This document shows positions 1 through 9,508 of a DNA stretch of 64,000 bases, in pieces; within the stretch, counting starts at the first letter, position 1; each line of letters opens with the position of its first letter. Where the stretch lies: NCBI GenBank assembly GCA_965371245.1, contig CBDUXT010000010.1:26074-90073 (forward strand), written 5' to 3'. Position numbers and translations under genes: made by a program. The DNA comes from CBDUXT01 sp965371245 (GTDB lineage Bacteria; Planctomycetota; Phycisphaerae; UBA1845). The notes under the pieces were generated by a model. It searched no databases. It was not told the DNA's origin and was given only the letters and a program-made list of their open reading frames with translations.

Positions 1-461
1 CCTCGGCCGAACTCGACCCAAAGCGTTCAACACCTTCCCTGGCGAGAGAGTTGCGAACACGAGCGAAGCGCCTGCCCGATCCGTCAGAACGCCTGGCTCA
101 ACCGTGCTGCCCAAGGGTGCCACAGTTCCGTCAGTAACGGAGCGACACCACATGGCACCTTCATGGGCACGCCCGAATGGACGTCCCCACGCGAAACCTA
201 CTTCGGAGTGTAATCATCTTCTGCCCGGCCTTCAAGTGTGAACCGGAAAGTTTCGTTCAGTCAGAAGCCGTCGCGACGGACCCGCGCTTATATGCGGACG
301 CAGTCGGGGCGGAATCAGGTCGAACGAGATCGGCCGAGAATCACCCGACGTCCGATAAAGGTAATCGCACGTGATGGAACATCACCGATAAGAGGGGTTC
401 ATGCCACAGTGAGCGTTGCGGCGGACCTGCTCGCGGGTTCATCGGCGACAGCCGGGAACGC
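1..461. other. Left-edge region without a recognised gene
   Basis: I see no convincing coding region here. The short open frames have no recognisable motif and arginine-rich, out-of-frame composition. The neighbouring gene runs towards this region on the minus strand, so part of it is the 3' flank of that gene. Confidence 0.5.
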
Positions 462-2081
462 CTATCCCACGCGTACCGCCAACATCGTGATGTCATCACT
501 CTGGCGTGCCCCGGCCGCGAAGGTGGCGACGCTCTTGCGCACCTGTTTGACAAGCCGTTGCGGTGTCGCCTGGCGATTCTCGACAAGTGCCTCGATGAGC
601 CGTCTTGTTCCGAACATCTGCTGATCCGCGTTCATCGCCTCGATAACGCCGTCGGTGTAGGTGAACAACAGATAGGGATCGGGTCCCATGTTCACGCTCG
701 CGGTGGGGAAGTCCGCGGTGTCGGACACGCCCAGCGGAAGACCGGAATCGGCCACCAGTTCCTCGGGCGCTTCCTCGGTGCCGCGAAGGACCAACGGCAA
801 GTGGTGACCCGCACTGGCAACTTGAACACGCTGCTCTTTCGGCTCGATCACGACGAGGAGGCAAGTGATGAACTTGGACGAATCCGTGTTGGCATGGATC
901 AGGTGGTTCCACTCCGCCAGGAGTGTTCCCGGATCCGACCCTTCTTTGATCGTCACGCGGGCGGCCGCCTGGAGATTGGCCATCAAGAGGGCGGCCGGCA
1001 TGCCCTCGCCGGTTACGTCGGCCATGACGCACCACACCCGGCCGTCTCCGGTCTCGATCACGTCATAATAGTCGCCGCTGACCCGGTGTCCCGGGTTGTT
1101 GAGCGCGGCGATCTTCAACGTCGCGCGATGGGGCAAGTCCGCCGGGAACAGCTCCGTCTGAATACTCCGCGCAAGCTCGATGTCGCGCTCGAGCTGGACC
1201 ATCTGCTTTTGATCCTCCATGAGCCGACAGTTGATCAACCCGATCGCCAGTTGCTGGGCGATGCCTGCGAGGAAGTCCATGTCCTCGTTGGTGTAGGAAG
1301 CCGACGTGCTGACCCGGTCTCCGTAAATGATGCCGAGCGTCTCATCGCCGTGAACCAGCGGGACGCACATGGCCGAGCGAATTCCCTGTTGAACCATGCT
1401 TACGGTGGGATCGGTGTTACACATCCCATCGTCGGCGAAGACGGCTCGTTCACCATGTTCCAGCGCGCGGTTCAGAAGCGTCCGGCTGATCTTCAACTCC
1501 CCCTCCGGACCGCGCAGGTGGCGCACGACCGGCCAATCAAGCACACGCGAGTCGCGGCGCCGGATGCCGATGACGCCGCGTTCGAACTGGAGCGTCTCCG
1601 TGCAGACGTCCATGGCGTTCTCGAAGAGCTGGTCCTGGCTCTGGAGTGTGGTGAGGCGCGCGCCCATTTCGTAAATCATTTCCAGCCGTTTTTGAGAAAG
1701 TGCCAGCCGCTGCTCACGGCCTACGTAATGGGTGGCGTGGCTCTGAGTCAGGTCGTCCGAGATCACCACGGACGTTTGCGATTCCGTCGGTGACTCTCGA
1801 AAGATCGCCAGCGCCGACCCAATCGATATGCGGTCCCCGTCGCGCAGCGCGACCGGCGTGCAGGGGAGATCGTTGACCAACGTGCCGTTCTTACTCTCGA
1901 GATCCTCGACCACGAACCCGTCGGGGCCGGGAACAAACCGGGCGTGGCGGCGCGAAGCGCTCGCGTCTTCGATCGGGATGTCGCAGGTCGCTTCGCGACC
2001 GATGACCGCGGCGCGATTCCCCAACACGTGTCGAACCTCGCTGCCGTCGGAAAGCGTGATCAAAAGAACCGGCACGGTCAT
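462..2081 (-). CDS. FHA-GAF-PP2C (SpoIIE-type) serine phosphatase
   Basis: A 539-residue three-domain signalling protein. Residues about 5-95 form an FHA phosphothreonine-binding domain, with the GRE, SRRH and NGT signature positions visible. Residues about 145-290 form a GAF sensor domain. Residues about 325-539 form a PPM/PP2C phosphatase of the SpoIIE/RsbU type, with GDYYDV, ADVTGEGMPAAL, SAGHHLPL, YTDGVIEA and SDDITML. The aspartates that bind Mn/Mg in the family are present, so an active phosphatase is expected. RsbU-type enzymes usually act in partner-switching or general stress pathways; no anti-sigma gene is adjacent, so the target is unknown. It lies 45 bases downstream of the MazG-like gene in the same direction and may be cotranscribed with it. 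The protein looks cytoplasmic, with no signal peptide or membrane segment. Confidence 0.88.
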   Translation of the reverse strand: MTVPVLLITLSDGSEVRHVLGNRAAVIGREATCDIPIEDASASRRHARFVPGPDGFVVEDLESKNGTLVNDLPCTPVALRDGDRISIGSALAIFRESPTESQTSVVISDDLTQSHATHYVGREQRLALSQKRLEMIYEMGARLTTLQSQDQLFENAMDVCTETLQFERGVIGIRRRDSRVLDWPVVRHLRGPEGELKISRTLLNRALEHGERAVFADDGMCNTDPTVSMVQQGIRSAMCVPLVHGDETLGIIYGDRVSTSASYTNEDMDFLAGIAQQLAIGLINCRLMEDQKQMVQLERDIELARSIQTELFPADLPHRATLKIAALNNPGHRVSGDYYDVIETGDGRVWCVMADVTGEGMPAALLMANLQAAARVTIKEGSDPGTLLAEWNHLIHANTDSSKFITCLLVVIEPKEQRVQVASAGHHLPLVLRGTEEAPEELVADSGLPLGVSDTADFPTASVNMGPDPYLLFTYTDGVIEAMNADQQMFGTRRLIEALVENRQATPQRLVKQVRKSVATFAAGARQSDDITMLAVRVG

Positions 2082-2126
2082 CCACCTTGGTTGAGGCCGC
2101 CGCCATCGGCCGGGTCCAGGAGATCC

Positions 2127-2420
2127 CTACGGCTTGCAATCGCAGATGCAGACGTATTTTCCGCATCCGGGGCATCCGGAGCCGTACTTACTCATCATTG
2201 TACTCGATAAGTCCACGCCGTTGATGTTGGCAAGCGTCACAAGCCAGGCAAGCACGTCCGCGAACTCGGATTCCTTCTGCGCCTGCGTTCCCTCGCGCAG
2301 GGCCGCGGCAAGCTCCCCGATTTCCTCGGACAGCCACAGGAACGTGGCAGCGGAACCCCGCTCGCGATCCTTGGCGCTGTACATCTTTTCGATCAGCTCT
2401 TGAAGTTCGCCTAGCTTCAT
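2127..2420 (-). CDS. MazG-like nucleotide pyrophosphohydrolase with Cys-rich tail
   Basis: A 97-residue protein of the all-alpha NTP pyrophosphatase (MazG/dUTPase-like) family, which hydrolyses (d)NTPs to monophosphates. The metal-binding helix pair is visible as SEEIGEL near residue 30 followed by EFADVLAWL near residue 54, matching the family's EExxE...ExxD pattern. Unusually, the last 17 residues hold a run of cysteines (CPGC, then CICDC) that could bind zinc. I chose the ATG at 2420; an in-frame GTG four codons upstream is possible. It precedes the FHA-GAF-PP2C gene on the same strand. Confidence 0.8.
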   Translation of the reverse strand: MKLGELQELIEKMYSAKDRERGSAATFLWLSEEIGELAAALREGTQAQKESEFADVLAWLVTLANINGVDLSSTMMSKYGSGCPGCGKYVCICDCKP

Positions 2421-2535
2421 CGAATGGCTCACTTGGTCTGCGAGATGTTCCTGTCGCAGGTTCCATGCGTTCTACTGCCCCGCTCCGAACTCGTGTCAGC
2501 GGGTAGGGCGGGCTATTGCCCGCCTTGATGTTTTT

Positions 2536-2615
2536 CCGAGCCGCGACCGTGAGGGAGCGGACCTCCGAATGTCGATCCCGTCGCGGGAAATCGCTTCCTG
2601 ACGGGCGCGGCTCGG
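2536..2615. repeat. Palindromic intergenic repeat (type 1)
   Basis: Two 24-25-base arms, 2536-2560 and 2592-2615, are near-perfect inverted copies around a 31-base spacer. The same element, slightly diverged, occurs at 13923-13992, and single arms occur near 61573 and 47930. The core arm reads GAGCCGCGACCGTGAGGGAG. A separate 7-bp hairpin at 2507-2524 (GGCGGGC and its complement around TATT) lies just before it. Both sit between the epimerase gene and the MazG-like gene. Confidence 0.8.
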
Positions 2616-2651
2616 TTTGGCCAAACCCGTCAACCTACACGCGACGGAGCG

Positions 2652-3590
2652 CTAGGTGCTGATGGTTCGATAGTACTCGATCGCGCGCTTCAAGCCGTCC
2701 TCAAACGACACGATCGGTTTGAAGCCCAGTAGTTTGGTCGCCAAAGAGACGTCCGCGCAAGAGTGCCGAACGTCGCCCGTCCGCTCCGGAACGTACTTCG
2801 ATGCGATCGCCGTGCCCAGCGCCCGGTTGATCGCCGCGATCACTTCGTTGACGCTGATCGCCCCGCCCCAAGCCAGGTTCACCACGTTGCCGGTGGTCCT
2901 GGTGGCTTTCATGGCCAGAAGGTTGCCTTCCACGACGTTGTCGATGTAGGTGAAGTCGCGGGTCTGTTCGCCGTCGCCGAAAACCGTCGGAGGTTCACCC
3001 CGTAGGATGGCGCTGACGAACGCCGGAATGGCGGCCGCGTACTGACTGTTCGGATCCTGCCGTTCGCCGAACACGTTGAAGTAACGCAAGGATATCGTCT
3101 CAAGCCCGTAGCACTCGAAGAACGCTCGCCCATACATCTCGCCGATGCACTTCTGGACCGCATAGGGGCTGAGCGGCTCCGGGCTGATTCCTTCGTGCTT
3201 GGGCGACTCCTCGGTTTCCCCATAGACCGAACTGCTGGCGGCGTAGATCACGCGCCGGACCTTCTGGTCCACGGCCGCACGAAAGACGTTGAACGTTCCG
3301 TTCACGTTGACGTCGTGACTTGTCTGCGGATCATCGACGGACTTGGGTACCGAGGGGACCGCCGCCTGATGAAAGACAAACTCGACTCCGCGACACGCCT
3401 CGACGCAGGTCTTCGGATCGCGGATGTCACCCTCGCACAACTCAACCCGGTCTCCCACGTGGGCGAGGTTTCGCCTTGAGCCGCTGGAAAAATCGTCCAG
3501 GACGCGAACCGTGTGCCCCAGTGCGACGAACCGCGTTGTCAGGTGCCCGCCGATGAAGCCCGCGCCACCTGTTACAAGAATACTGGACAT
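2652..3590 (-). CDS. NAD-dependent nucleotide-sugar 4-epimerase (extended SDR)
   Basis: A 312-residue extended short-chain dehydrogenase/reductase. The N-terminal Rossmann motif GGAGFIGG binds NAD, followed by DDFSSGSRRNL, SSSVYG and the catalytic YxxxK as SPYAVQK. The stretch QAAVPSVPKSVDDP resembles the WbpP/TviC group of UDP-N-acetylhexosamine 4-epimerases more than GalE, so a UDP-GlcNAc/GalNAc (or uronate) epimerase for surface polysaccharide is most likely. I chose the ATG at 3590 because it places the Rossmann strand at the very N-terminus; an upstream extension of 15 residues is low in conservation-like features. No other polysaccharide genes are adjacent. The exact substrate cannot be decided from sequence. 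Confidence 0.88.
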   Translation of the reverse strand: MSSILVTGGAGFIGGHLTTRFVALGHTVRVLDDFSSGSRRNLAHVGDRVELCEGDIRDPKTCVEACRGVEFVFHQAAVPSVPKSVDDPQTSHDVNVNGTFNVFRAAVDQKVRRVIYAASSSVYGETEESPKHEGISPEPLSPYAVQKCIGEMYGRAFFECYGLETISLRYFNVFGERQDPNSQYAAAIPAFVSAILRGEPPTVFGDGEQTRDFTYIDNVVEGNLLAMKATRTTGNVVNLAWGGAISVNEVIAAINRALGTAIASKYVPERTGDVRHSCADVSLATKLLGFKPIVSFEDGLKRAIEYYRTIST

Positions 3591-3896
3591 CAAGAACTCA
3601 CTGGATGACGAACCCGCTAAACCGCGTCCCTGCACGCCTGTTGGGCGATCGTGTCCGGCCTGCGGGACCGGACCGATCGACGGGGCTCTAGCGTCGCTAG
3701 CCCCCGGGTAGTCTCGTTGCGGGGTGGCGGATTGGCAAGGACGGCGATGCCCGGCCGGGTTTTGGCTTTCTCGCCCCGAAGCGTCCGTCCGTCGCGGCTC
3801 GATGCGGCGGTTGACCGCTCCCGATCGCCGCGGCTAGACTCGCCGCAATTGGATGGATGTTGGCGTGGGAGATTCTCCCCAAGGACACAGGCTGCC
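3591..3896. other. Divergent intergenic region
   Basis: A region of 306 bases between the minus-strand epimerase and the plus-strand lipoprotein gene, so promoters for both are expected here. A small perfect inverted repeat, CTAGCG-T-CGCTAG, lies near 3688-3700. I could not point to convincing -35/-10 pairs. Confidence 0.5.
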
Positions 3897-4463
3897 ATGA
3901 CCACGACCTCTTCGGCACCAAGACCCTTGCTCGTGCTGACTCTCGTAGCCGTTGCCGGTTCGAGCGGTTGTCAGGCTCCGCCGCGCGCCGGGGCGGTTGC
4001 AGCGCCGGGCGAGATTCCGTCGCTGCTCGTGGCGAGCCGGATCGAGATCGTGGAGCCGTTTACGCGCGTCCGGGCATTCGACAGCGCCGAAACGCCCAAC
4101 GGAATCGAGTTGCTGCTTCAGGCGGTCAACCCGCTGGACAACCCGTGGAACCTCGTGGGGCAGGTCCGCGTGGAGCTGTACGAGTACGCTCCGGCCAGCG
4201 GCGACCGAAAGGCCCGTCGCGTGGAACAATGGAACGTCGAGCTGACCTCCGACGTGCAACAACAGCGAAAGCACTGGAACTCCTTGACGCAGATGTACGA
4301 GTTCCGACTCGGATTTGATCCGGCTCGGATCGATCCAGGAAAGAGATATGTCGTGACCGTCACCTACGACGCACCCACCGGCGGGCGCCTGACCGACGAG
4401 TGCCTGATCGATCCCCGTTCCGCGAGTTCCGCCTCGTTCCGACCACCCACCGGGCGACCCTGA
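3897..4463 (+). CDS. DUF1425/YcfL-like lipoprotein
   Basis: A 188-residue predicted lipoprotein. The signal peptide ends in a lipobox (AGSSGC, Cys about residue 24). The mature part, with IEIVEPFTRVRAF and then a segment about extra-cytoplasmic structure (LLLQAVNPLDNPWNLVGQVRVELYEY), resembles the DUF1425/YcfL family. The ATG at 3897 gives a compact signal peptide directly; upstream codons in frame read through arginine-rich sequence. It is followed 151 bases later by a barrel protein gene on the same strand. Function is unknown; an envelope role is inferred only from the signal peptide. Confidence 0.7.
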   Translation: MTTTSSAPRPLLVLTLVAVAGSSGCQAPPRAGAVAAPGEIPSLLVASRIEIVEPFTRVRAFDSAETPNGIELLLQAVNPLDNPWNLVGQVRVELYEYAPASGDRKARRVEQWNVELTSDVQQQRKHWNSLTQMYEFRLGFDPARIDPGKRYVVTVTYDAPTGGRLTDECLIDPRSASSASFRPPTGRP

Positions 4464-4614
4464 CGCTCGCGACATCCCCTTGGCCCAGCCGGCCCGCCGT
4501 TGACGCGCACATCGCTATCGCCTAGGTTCGTGCCTCGGTTTGCGGCGCGGTTGCTTGCATCCGCTGATTTCGGCCCGGTCGCGGTGACCCGGGGCTCAAC
4601 TCGAAAGGTGCACT

Positions 4615-5508
4615 ATGAACCCAACACAATGCATGTATCCGGCTGGTCTGTGTGTCCTGTTCCTTTCGTGGGCGGCCGCGGACACCTCCGCCGGTGCCAA
4701 CGACGCAGCAAGATCGGCGAGCGCCGCGACAAGGCTGCTTTCGCTTCGTGCTTCCGACGCGGTGACGGGGTTCCAGGAGCCCAATGACGCGGAAGCGGGC
4801 GGCGCGGCCGGCGAATACGATCTGGCGGGTCCTTATTTCCTTCGCAGCGCCGACCCGGTCCCCCCCGGCGAGCTGGAGCTGAAGTTCATCTACGGTTTCC
4901 AGAACTCGGCGGACAACAGTGACGAGCACGAGGTCGAGTTCGAGCTTGAATGGGGCATCGCGGAGGATCTGGAGTTTATCCTGGAGCTTCCCGTTACGCT
5001 GGCTGAGGGAGGGGTCAGGGGGAACGGCGACATCGAGGAGTTGGGTTTCCACATCCGACATTGGAGGGAGTCCGGTTCTCGACCGGCCTTTGCCACCCGA
5101 CATCTGATCCGTGTCCCCACGGGGTATCACTCAGACGGCGTCGATTACCTGGCGCGCGGGCTTTTCACCAAGACGCTCGTTCCCGACACATTGCGTCTTC
5201 ATTGCAACCCATACCTCGAGGCGGTGAACGGCAACCTCGACGATGACACCCGGCGCTTTCAATACGGGGCGGCGATCGGCGTGGACTATCGTCTGAGCGA
5301 CACGGTGCTGCTCATCGCCGACTATCAGTATCGCAGCGGTGCGGAAGAGGGGGTCGGGGGCCAGCACCTTGTCGAGTTCGGTGCTGACTGGACCCTCGGG
5401 TCCAATCGCAAGCTGGGCCTGCAAACTGAGTTCGAAATCGACGGCGACAGCCATGGGACGGACTTCGGCCTGCACATCAGCTACATCGTCACGCTCGAGA
5501 CCGGGTAG
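4615..5508 (+). CDS. Predicted outer-membrane beta-barrel protein
   Basis: A 297-residue protein with an N-terminal signal peptide (about 27 residues, ending near TSAGA) followed by alternating hydrophobic/polar strands, for example ELELKFIYGF, EVEFELEWGI and LEFILELPVTL. This pattern resembles the MetA-pathway/transporter-like barrels found in Gram-negative bacteria. The final residues (HISYIVTLETG) are strand-like but lack the usual terminal aromatic. An inverted repeat just after the stop (CCACCCT at 5513, AGGGTGG at 5535) may form a hairpin. No substrate can be assigned. Confidence 0.65.
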   Translation: MNPTQCMYPAGLCVLFLSWAAADTSAGANDAARSASAATRLLSLRASDAVTGFQEPNDAEAGGAAGEYDLAGPYFLRSADPVPPGELELKFIYGFQNSADNSDEHEVEFELEWGIAEDLEFILELPVTLAEGGVRGNGDIEELGFHIRHWRESGSRPAFATRHLIRVPTGYHSDGVDYLARGLFTKTLVPDTLRLHCNPYLEAVNGNLDDDTRRFQYGAAIGVDYRLSDTVLLIADYQYRSGAEEGVGGQHLVEFGADWTLGSNRKLGLQTEFEIDGDSHGTDFGLHISYIVTLETG

Positions 5509-5922
5509 GAAACCACCCTGCCGGCTGCGTCCCGAGGGTGGGGGGCCTCGGGCACGTGATTCCACGTCCGGACGCCGCCTGCCGGCATTCCGCCGGGGCG
5601 ATATCTAAAGCTCTGGCGCCACCTGGCCGATACTCCGCACTAATTGCCCCGGCGAAACTCACAAGGCGGGTTGATTTCGGGATTCGTTGCTGCTAGCCTC
5701 TGTGACCGTCCAGCGGGACGTGGCGGGCAGGGGTACGCCGTTCCAAAGCATCACTCCCTGGTACATAACTGTTTAGGTCGAAAGACCAGCGCGGCGGCGC
5801 AGCGAACGCAGCGGCGCTTTGCCGCCGGTGCGAACGGGTGGCCGCCGGCGTTTCTTTACATCAGCCGGGCGAACGGGGCATCCGTTGGCGCGGGAGTACT
5901 TAAAACAGGCAGTTAGGTTGAA
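5509..5922. other. Intergenic region upstream of fusA
   Basis: About 414 bases without a convincing gene. It begins with a 7-bp hairpin at 5513-5541 that could end transcription of the barrel gene, though no T-run follows. An open frame at 5644-5916 has no recognisable motif and I do not call it. The fusA promoter must lie here but I cannot identify it. Confidence 0.5.
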
Positions 5923-8031
5923 ATGGACCGTATCAGCAACATTCGCAACATTGGCATCTCCGCCCACATCGACTCCGGCAAGACCACATTGACGGAGCGG
6001 ATTCTCTTCTACGCCGGCCGAATCCATCGCATGCAGGAAATCAAGGCTAAGGACGGCGGCGGGGCGACCATGGACTTCATGGAGCTCGAGAAGGAGCGCG
6101 GCATCACGATCACCGCCGCGGCCACCACCGTTACGTGGAACGGGCGCGAGATCAACATTATCGACACACCGGGGCACGTGGACTTTACGGTCGAGGTCGA
6201 GCGGTCGCTTCGCGTGCTGGATGGTGCCGTGCTGGTGCTGTGCGCCGTCGGCGGCGTGCAGTCGCAAACGATCACGGTCGATCGGCAGATGCGCCGTTAC
6301 CGCGTGCCGCGGATCGGCTTTATCAACAAAATGGACCGCACCGGGGCGGACCCGGCGCGGGTCGTCTCCGAGCTTGAGACAAAGCTCGGGCACGTCGCGG
6401 TTCCCATGCAGGTGCCCATCGGCGCCGGGGATGATTTCCTCGGGATCATCGACCTGGTCACCATGAAGGCCGTCTACAACGACGGCGACAACGGAGAGGT
6501 TCTGCGGGTCGAGCAGATTCCGTCCGAACTCCTCGAGGAGGCCGACCGTTCACGGCACGGCATGCTCGATACGCTGAGCCTTTACGACGACGAGCTGATG
6601 GAAGTGCTCTTGGAGGGCGAGGAGCCGGCCGAGGAGCAGATCCACCGCGCCGTGCGACTGGCAACCTTGAGCCGTGAGATCACGCCGATCTTCGTCGGTT
6701 CGGCCTACCACAACAAAGGCGTCCAGTGCCTGCTCGATGCCGTCTGTCGCTACCTGCCGTCACCGATCGACCGAATGGCTTACGCCTGTGACGCCGCGAA
6801 CGACGGGGCCGAGGTAACCATCTCGGCGGACCCCGACGGGCCGCTGGTCGCCATGGCGTTCAAGATCTGTGACGAAACATTCGGCCAAGTGACCTACGCG
6901 CGGATCTACCAGGGAAAGATGGAGCGGGGCAAGAGCTACAAGATATCGCGGACGGGAAAAAGTCAACGCGTGGGACGGATCTCGCGCCTTCACGCGGACA
7001 AACGCGAGGACATCGACCTGGCCCGCGCCGGTGACATTGTCGGGTTGATGGGTCTCGACTGCGTGTCCGGCGATACCCTGTCCCACCCCGACCTTCGTCT
7101 GTCGCTCGAGAGCATGCATTGCCCCGAGCCGGTGATCTCGATCTCGATCGAGCCGGAGCGAAACGACGATCGCGAGCCGATGTCCAAGGCGCTGAACCGG
7201 TTCGTCAAGGAAGACCCGACCTTCCATGCGCACTTCGACGAGGAGATCGGTCAGACCATCCTGTCCGGCATGGGCGAGTTGCACCTGGAGGTCTATGTCG
7301 AACGTATCCGGCGAGAGTACAAGGCCAACGTCAAGGTGGGGCGCCCCAAGGTTCAGTACCGCGAGTCGCCGACCGCGGAGACGCCGTTCAACTACAAGCA
7401 CAAGAAACAGACGGGCGGCTCCGGCCAATACGCCCACGTCATCGGAACGCTGTTTCCGCTGCCTGCCGATGCCGAGGACGATTACGAGTTCGAGAACAAG
7501 GTGACCGGGGGGCGCATTCCCTCCGAGTACATCTCCTCCGTCGATAAGGGCTTCCAGATGGCTCGCCCGAAGGGGCCCCTCGCCGGCTTTGAAGTCGTCG
7601 GCGTGAAGATGCTGCTTGAAGACGGCTCGTCCCACGCGGTCGACTCGTCGGACCTTGCGTTCCAGGTGTGTGCGCGAACCGCGTTTCGCCAGGCGATGCG
7701 AGACGCCAAGCCGGTGATCATCGAGCCCATCATGAAGGTCGAGATCGAGGTGCCGACGGAGTTTCAGGGAAGCGTAACCGGTGACATCTCCTCCCGTCGC
7801 GGTTATGTGACAGGTACGGAAATGAAGCCCCGGGTGGTTACCATTGAGGCCGAGGTGCCGCTCGCCAACATGTTCGGTTACTCGACCGACCTGCGATCGA
7901 TGTCACAAGGACAGGCAACCTTCTCGATGGAGTTCACGTGCTACCGTCGCACGCCCTCGACCGTTCAGGATGAGATCATCGAGCAGCGCCGCAAGTCGAA
8001 CGACAAGAACCAATCCCACGCCAAGCGCTGA
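5923..8031 (+). CDS. fusA: Elongation factor G, spd/mitochondrial-type
   Basis: A 702-residue translational GTPase that drives ribosomal translocation. The G domain shows AHIDSGKTT (G1), RGITI (G2), DTPGHVDF (G3) and NKMD (G4); domains II-V follow in normal order and length. Two features place it with the mtEFG1/spdEFG1 group rather than ordinary EF-G: serine in AHIDSGKTT and the string KDGGGATMDFMELEKERGITI before switch I. In organisms with spd factors, spdEFG1 carries translocation and a second paralogue (spdEFG2) acts in recycling; no second copy lies here. metK follows 190 bases downstream on the same strand. Confidence 0.95.
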   Translation: MDRISNIRNIGISAHIDSGKTTLTERILFYAGRIHRMQEIKAKDGGGATMDFMELEKERGITITAAATTVTWNGREINIIDTPGHVDFTVEVERSLRVLDGAVLVLCAVGGVQSQTITVDRQMRRYRVPRIGFINKMDRTGADPARVVSELETKLGHVAVPMQVPIGAGDDFLGIIDLVTMKAVYNDGDNGEVLRVEQIPSELLEEADRSRHGMLDTLSLYDDELMEVLLEGEEPAEEQIHRAVRLATLSREITPIFVGSAYHNKGVQCLLDAVCRYLPSPIDRMAYACDAANDGAEVTISADPDGPLVAMAFKICDETFGQVTYARIYQGKMERGKSYKISRTGKSQRVGRISRLHADKREDIDLARAGDIVGLMGLDCVSGDTLSHPDLRLSLESMHCPEPVISISIEPERNDDREPMSKALNRFVKEDPTFHAHFDEEIGQTILSGMGELHLEVYVERIRREYKANVKVGRPKVQYRESPTAETPFNYKHKKQTGGSGQYAHVIGTLFPLPADAEDDYEFENKVTGGRIPSEYISSVDKGFQMARPKGPLAGFEVVGVKMLLEDGSSHAVDSSDLAFQVCARTAFRQAMRDAKPVIIEPIMKVEIEVPTEFQGSVTGDISSRRGYVTGTEMKPRVVTIEAEVPLANMFGYSTDLRSMSQGQATFSMEFTCYRRTPSTVQDEIIEQRRKSNDKNQSHAKR

Positions 8032-8077
8032 CGGACCGAGTGACCGGCGACATCGCCGCCTATGCGTCCGATTCCAG

Positions 8078-8102
8078 CCACGTGCGCGCCGGCGCGACGT
8101 GG
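8078..8102 (+). other. Strong hairpin between fusA and metK
   Basis: The arms CCACGT and ACGTGG flank an inner CGCG-CCGG-CGCG stem, giving about ten paired bases with a one-base bulge. There is no T-run after it. It could be a fusA 3' end or a structured metK leader. I see no match to a known SAM or SAH riboswitch. Confidence 0.4.
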
Positions 8103-8221
8103 GTGTCGCGATTCGTGAACCGGTCCCGGCCGGTTGCGAGCCTGACCCACATGCCTTACGATGCCACGCGGTCAGCGCTCGCCACCACAGGCAGAACAAC
8201 CGAACCCTTGGGAGTATTCAC

Positions 8222-9469
8222 GTGACTGCGTCCGACATGGCCTCCGCGCACCTGTTCACTTCAGAATCCGTTTCCATGGGCCATCCCGACAAGCTGGCCG
8301 ACCAGATATCCGATGCGCTCCTCGACAGCCTGTTGGAACACGATCCTCAGGCCCGGGCGGCGATTGAGACGCTCGTAACCACGGGGTTGGTGGTGATCGC
8401 GGGCGAGGTGACGGTGAACCACCAGCGCGCCAGAGATGCCCTGGGCGCCGCGGAAGACACGATCAGGGACACGATTCGCCGGGTCGGCTACACGGACGCC
8501 GGCACCGGCTTCGACTATCGAAGCTGCGCCGTACTACGCGCGCTGCACAGCCAATCGCCGGACATCAGCCAAGGCGTGACCGTGGGCGCGGGGCTGCACG
8601 CCGAGCAGGGCGCCGGCGACCAGGGTCTCATGTTCGGCTTCGCCTGTGACGAAACCAAGTCACTGATGCCCCTGCCGATCCAGCTCTCGCATCGGTTGGT
8701 CGAGGAGCTTGCGACCGCCCGTCAGGAGGGTCGTGTCGATTGGCTTCGCCCCGACTCGAAATCGCAGGTGACCGTGGCATACGAAAACCAAGAGCCCACC
8801 GCGCTCCACACCGTCGTCATCTCGACGCAGCACACCGAAGAAATCATCGATCCGAAAACGAACCAGATGAGCAAGGACGCACAGCGGTGGGTGACCGAGG
8901 AGGTCATTTTTCCGGTGATCAAGCGAGAGTGCCCGGAATTATCCACCGCGGGGATGATCGTGCATGTCAACCCGACGGGTCGCTTCCTGATCGGCGGTCC
9001 GCACGGCGACGCCGGCCTGACCGGGCGCAAAATCATCGTCGATACCTATGGGGGCCGCGGCCGACACGGCGGCGGCGCGTTCTCCGGGAAAGATCCGTCG
9101 AAGGTGGATCGCTCGGCCGCGTACATGGCGCGGCACATCGCCAAGAACGTCGTGGCGGCCAAGCTCGCGCGGCAGTGCGAGGTGCAGCTAGCCTATGCAA
9201 TCGGCGTCGCCGACCCTGTGAGTGTTTCGGTCAACACCTTCGGCACCGGCTCCGTCGGCGATACCGAACTCGCGTTGATCATCCGCAAGCTGTTTCCCCT
9301 GAAACCGGGCGAGTTGATCGACTACCTCGAACTGCGCAGGCCTATCTACTTCGAGACCGCGCGTCACGGCCACTTCGGTCGCGATGGCGACGCCTTTACC
9401 TGGGAAAAAACGCACCGGGTCCAAGAGCTTCGCGAGGCGGCAAGTTGCGCGACCTCGGCGGTCGGTTGA
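8222..9469 (+). CDS. metK: S-adenosylmethionine synthetase
   Basis: A 415-residue methionine adenosyltransferase, which makes SAM from methionine and ATP. Family motifs are clear: GHPDKLADQISDALLD near the N-terminus, GAGDQGLMFGFACDET (ATP-binding), GGPHGDAGLTGRK, and the phosphate-binding GGGAFSGKDPSKVDRSAAY. I chose the GTG at 8222 because GGGAG ends seven bases before it; the alternative ATG at 8237 would begin at MASAHLF, closer to typical starts. It is convergent with the minus-strand selenoprotein gene, only 39 bases apart. The protein should be cytoplasmic and active. Confidence 0.95.
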   Translation: MTASDMASAHLFTSESVSMGHPDKLADQISDALLDSLLEHDPQARAAIETLVTTGLVVIAGEVTVNHQRARDALGAAEDTIRDTIRRVGYTDAGTGFDYRSCAVLRALHSQSPDISQGVTVGAGLHAEQGAGDQGLMFGFACDETKSLMPLPIQLSHRLVEELATARQEGRVDWLRPDSKSQVTVAYENQEPTALHTVVISTQHTEEIIDPKTNQMSKDAQRWVTEEVIFPVIKRECPELSTAGMIVHVNPTGRFLIGGPHGDAGLTGRKIIVDTYGGRGRHGGGAFSGKDPSKVDRSAAYMARHIAKNVVAAKLARQCEVQLAYAIGVADPVSVSVNTFGTGSVGDTELALIIRKLFPLKPGELIDYLELRRPIYFETARHGHFGRDGDAFTWEKTHRVQELREAASCATSAVG

Positions 9470-9508
9470 AAGCGACCGGCGGCTGATCACGCAGGCAGCC
9501 GGCGCGCT

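Noticed and set aside
558..1793. Long plus-strand open frame opposite the FHA-GAF-PP2C gene
   Set aside because: It lacks any domain, and the opposite strand has clear motifs; GC-rich DNA often gives long antisense frames.
5644..5916. Possible small gene before fusA
   Set aside because: No ribosome site, no motif, unusual composition.
8032..8221. SAM or SAH riboswitch ahead of metK
   Set aside because: Only a simple strong hairpin is visible; no known aptamer core could be matched by eye.
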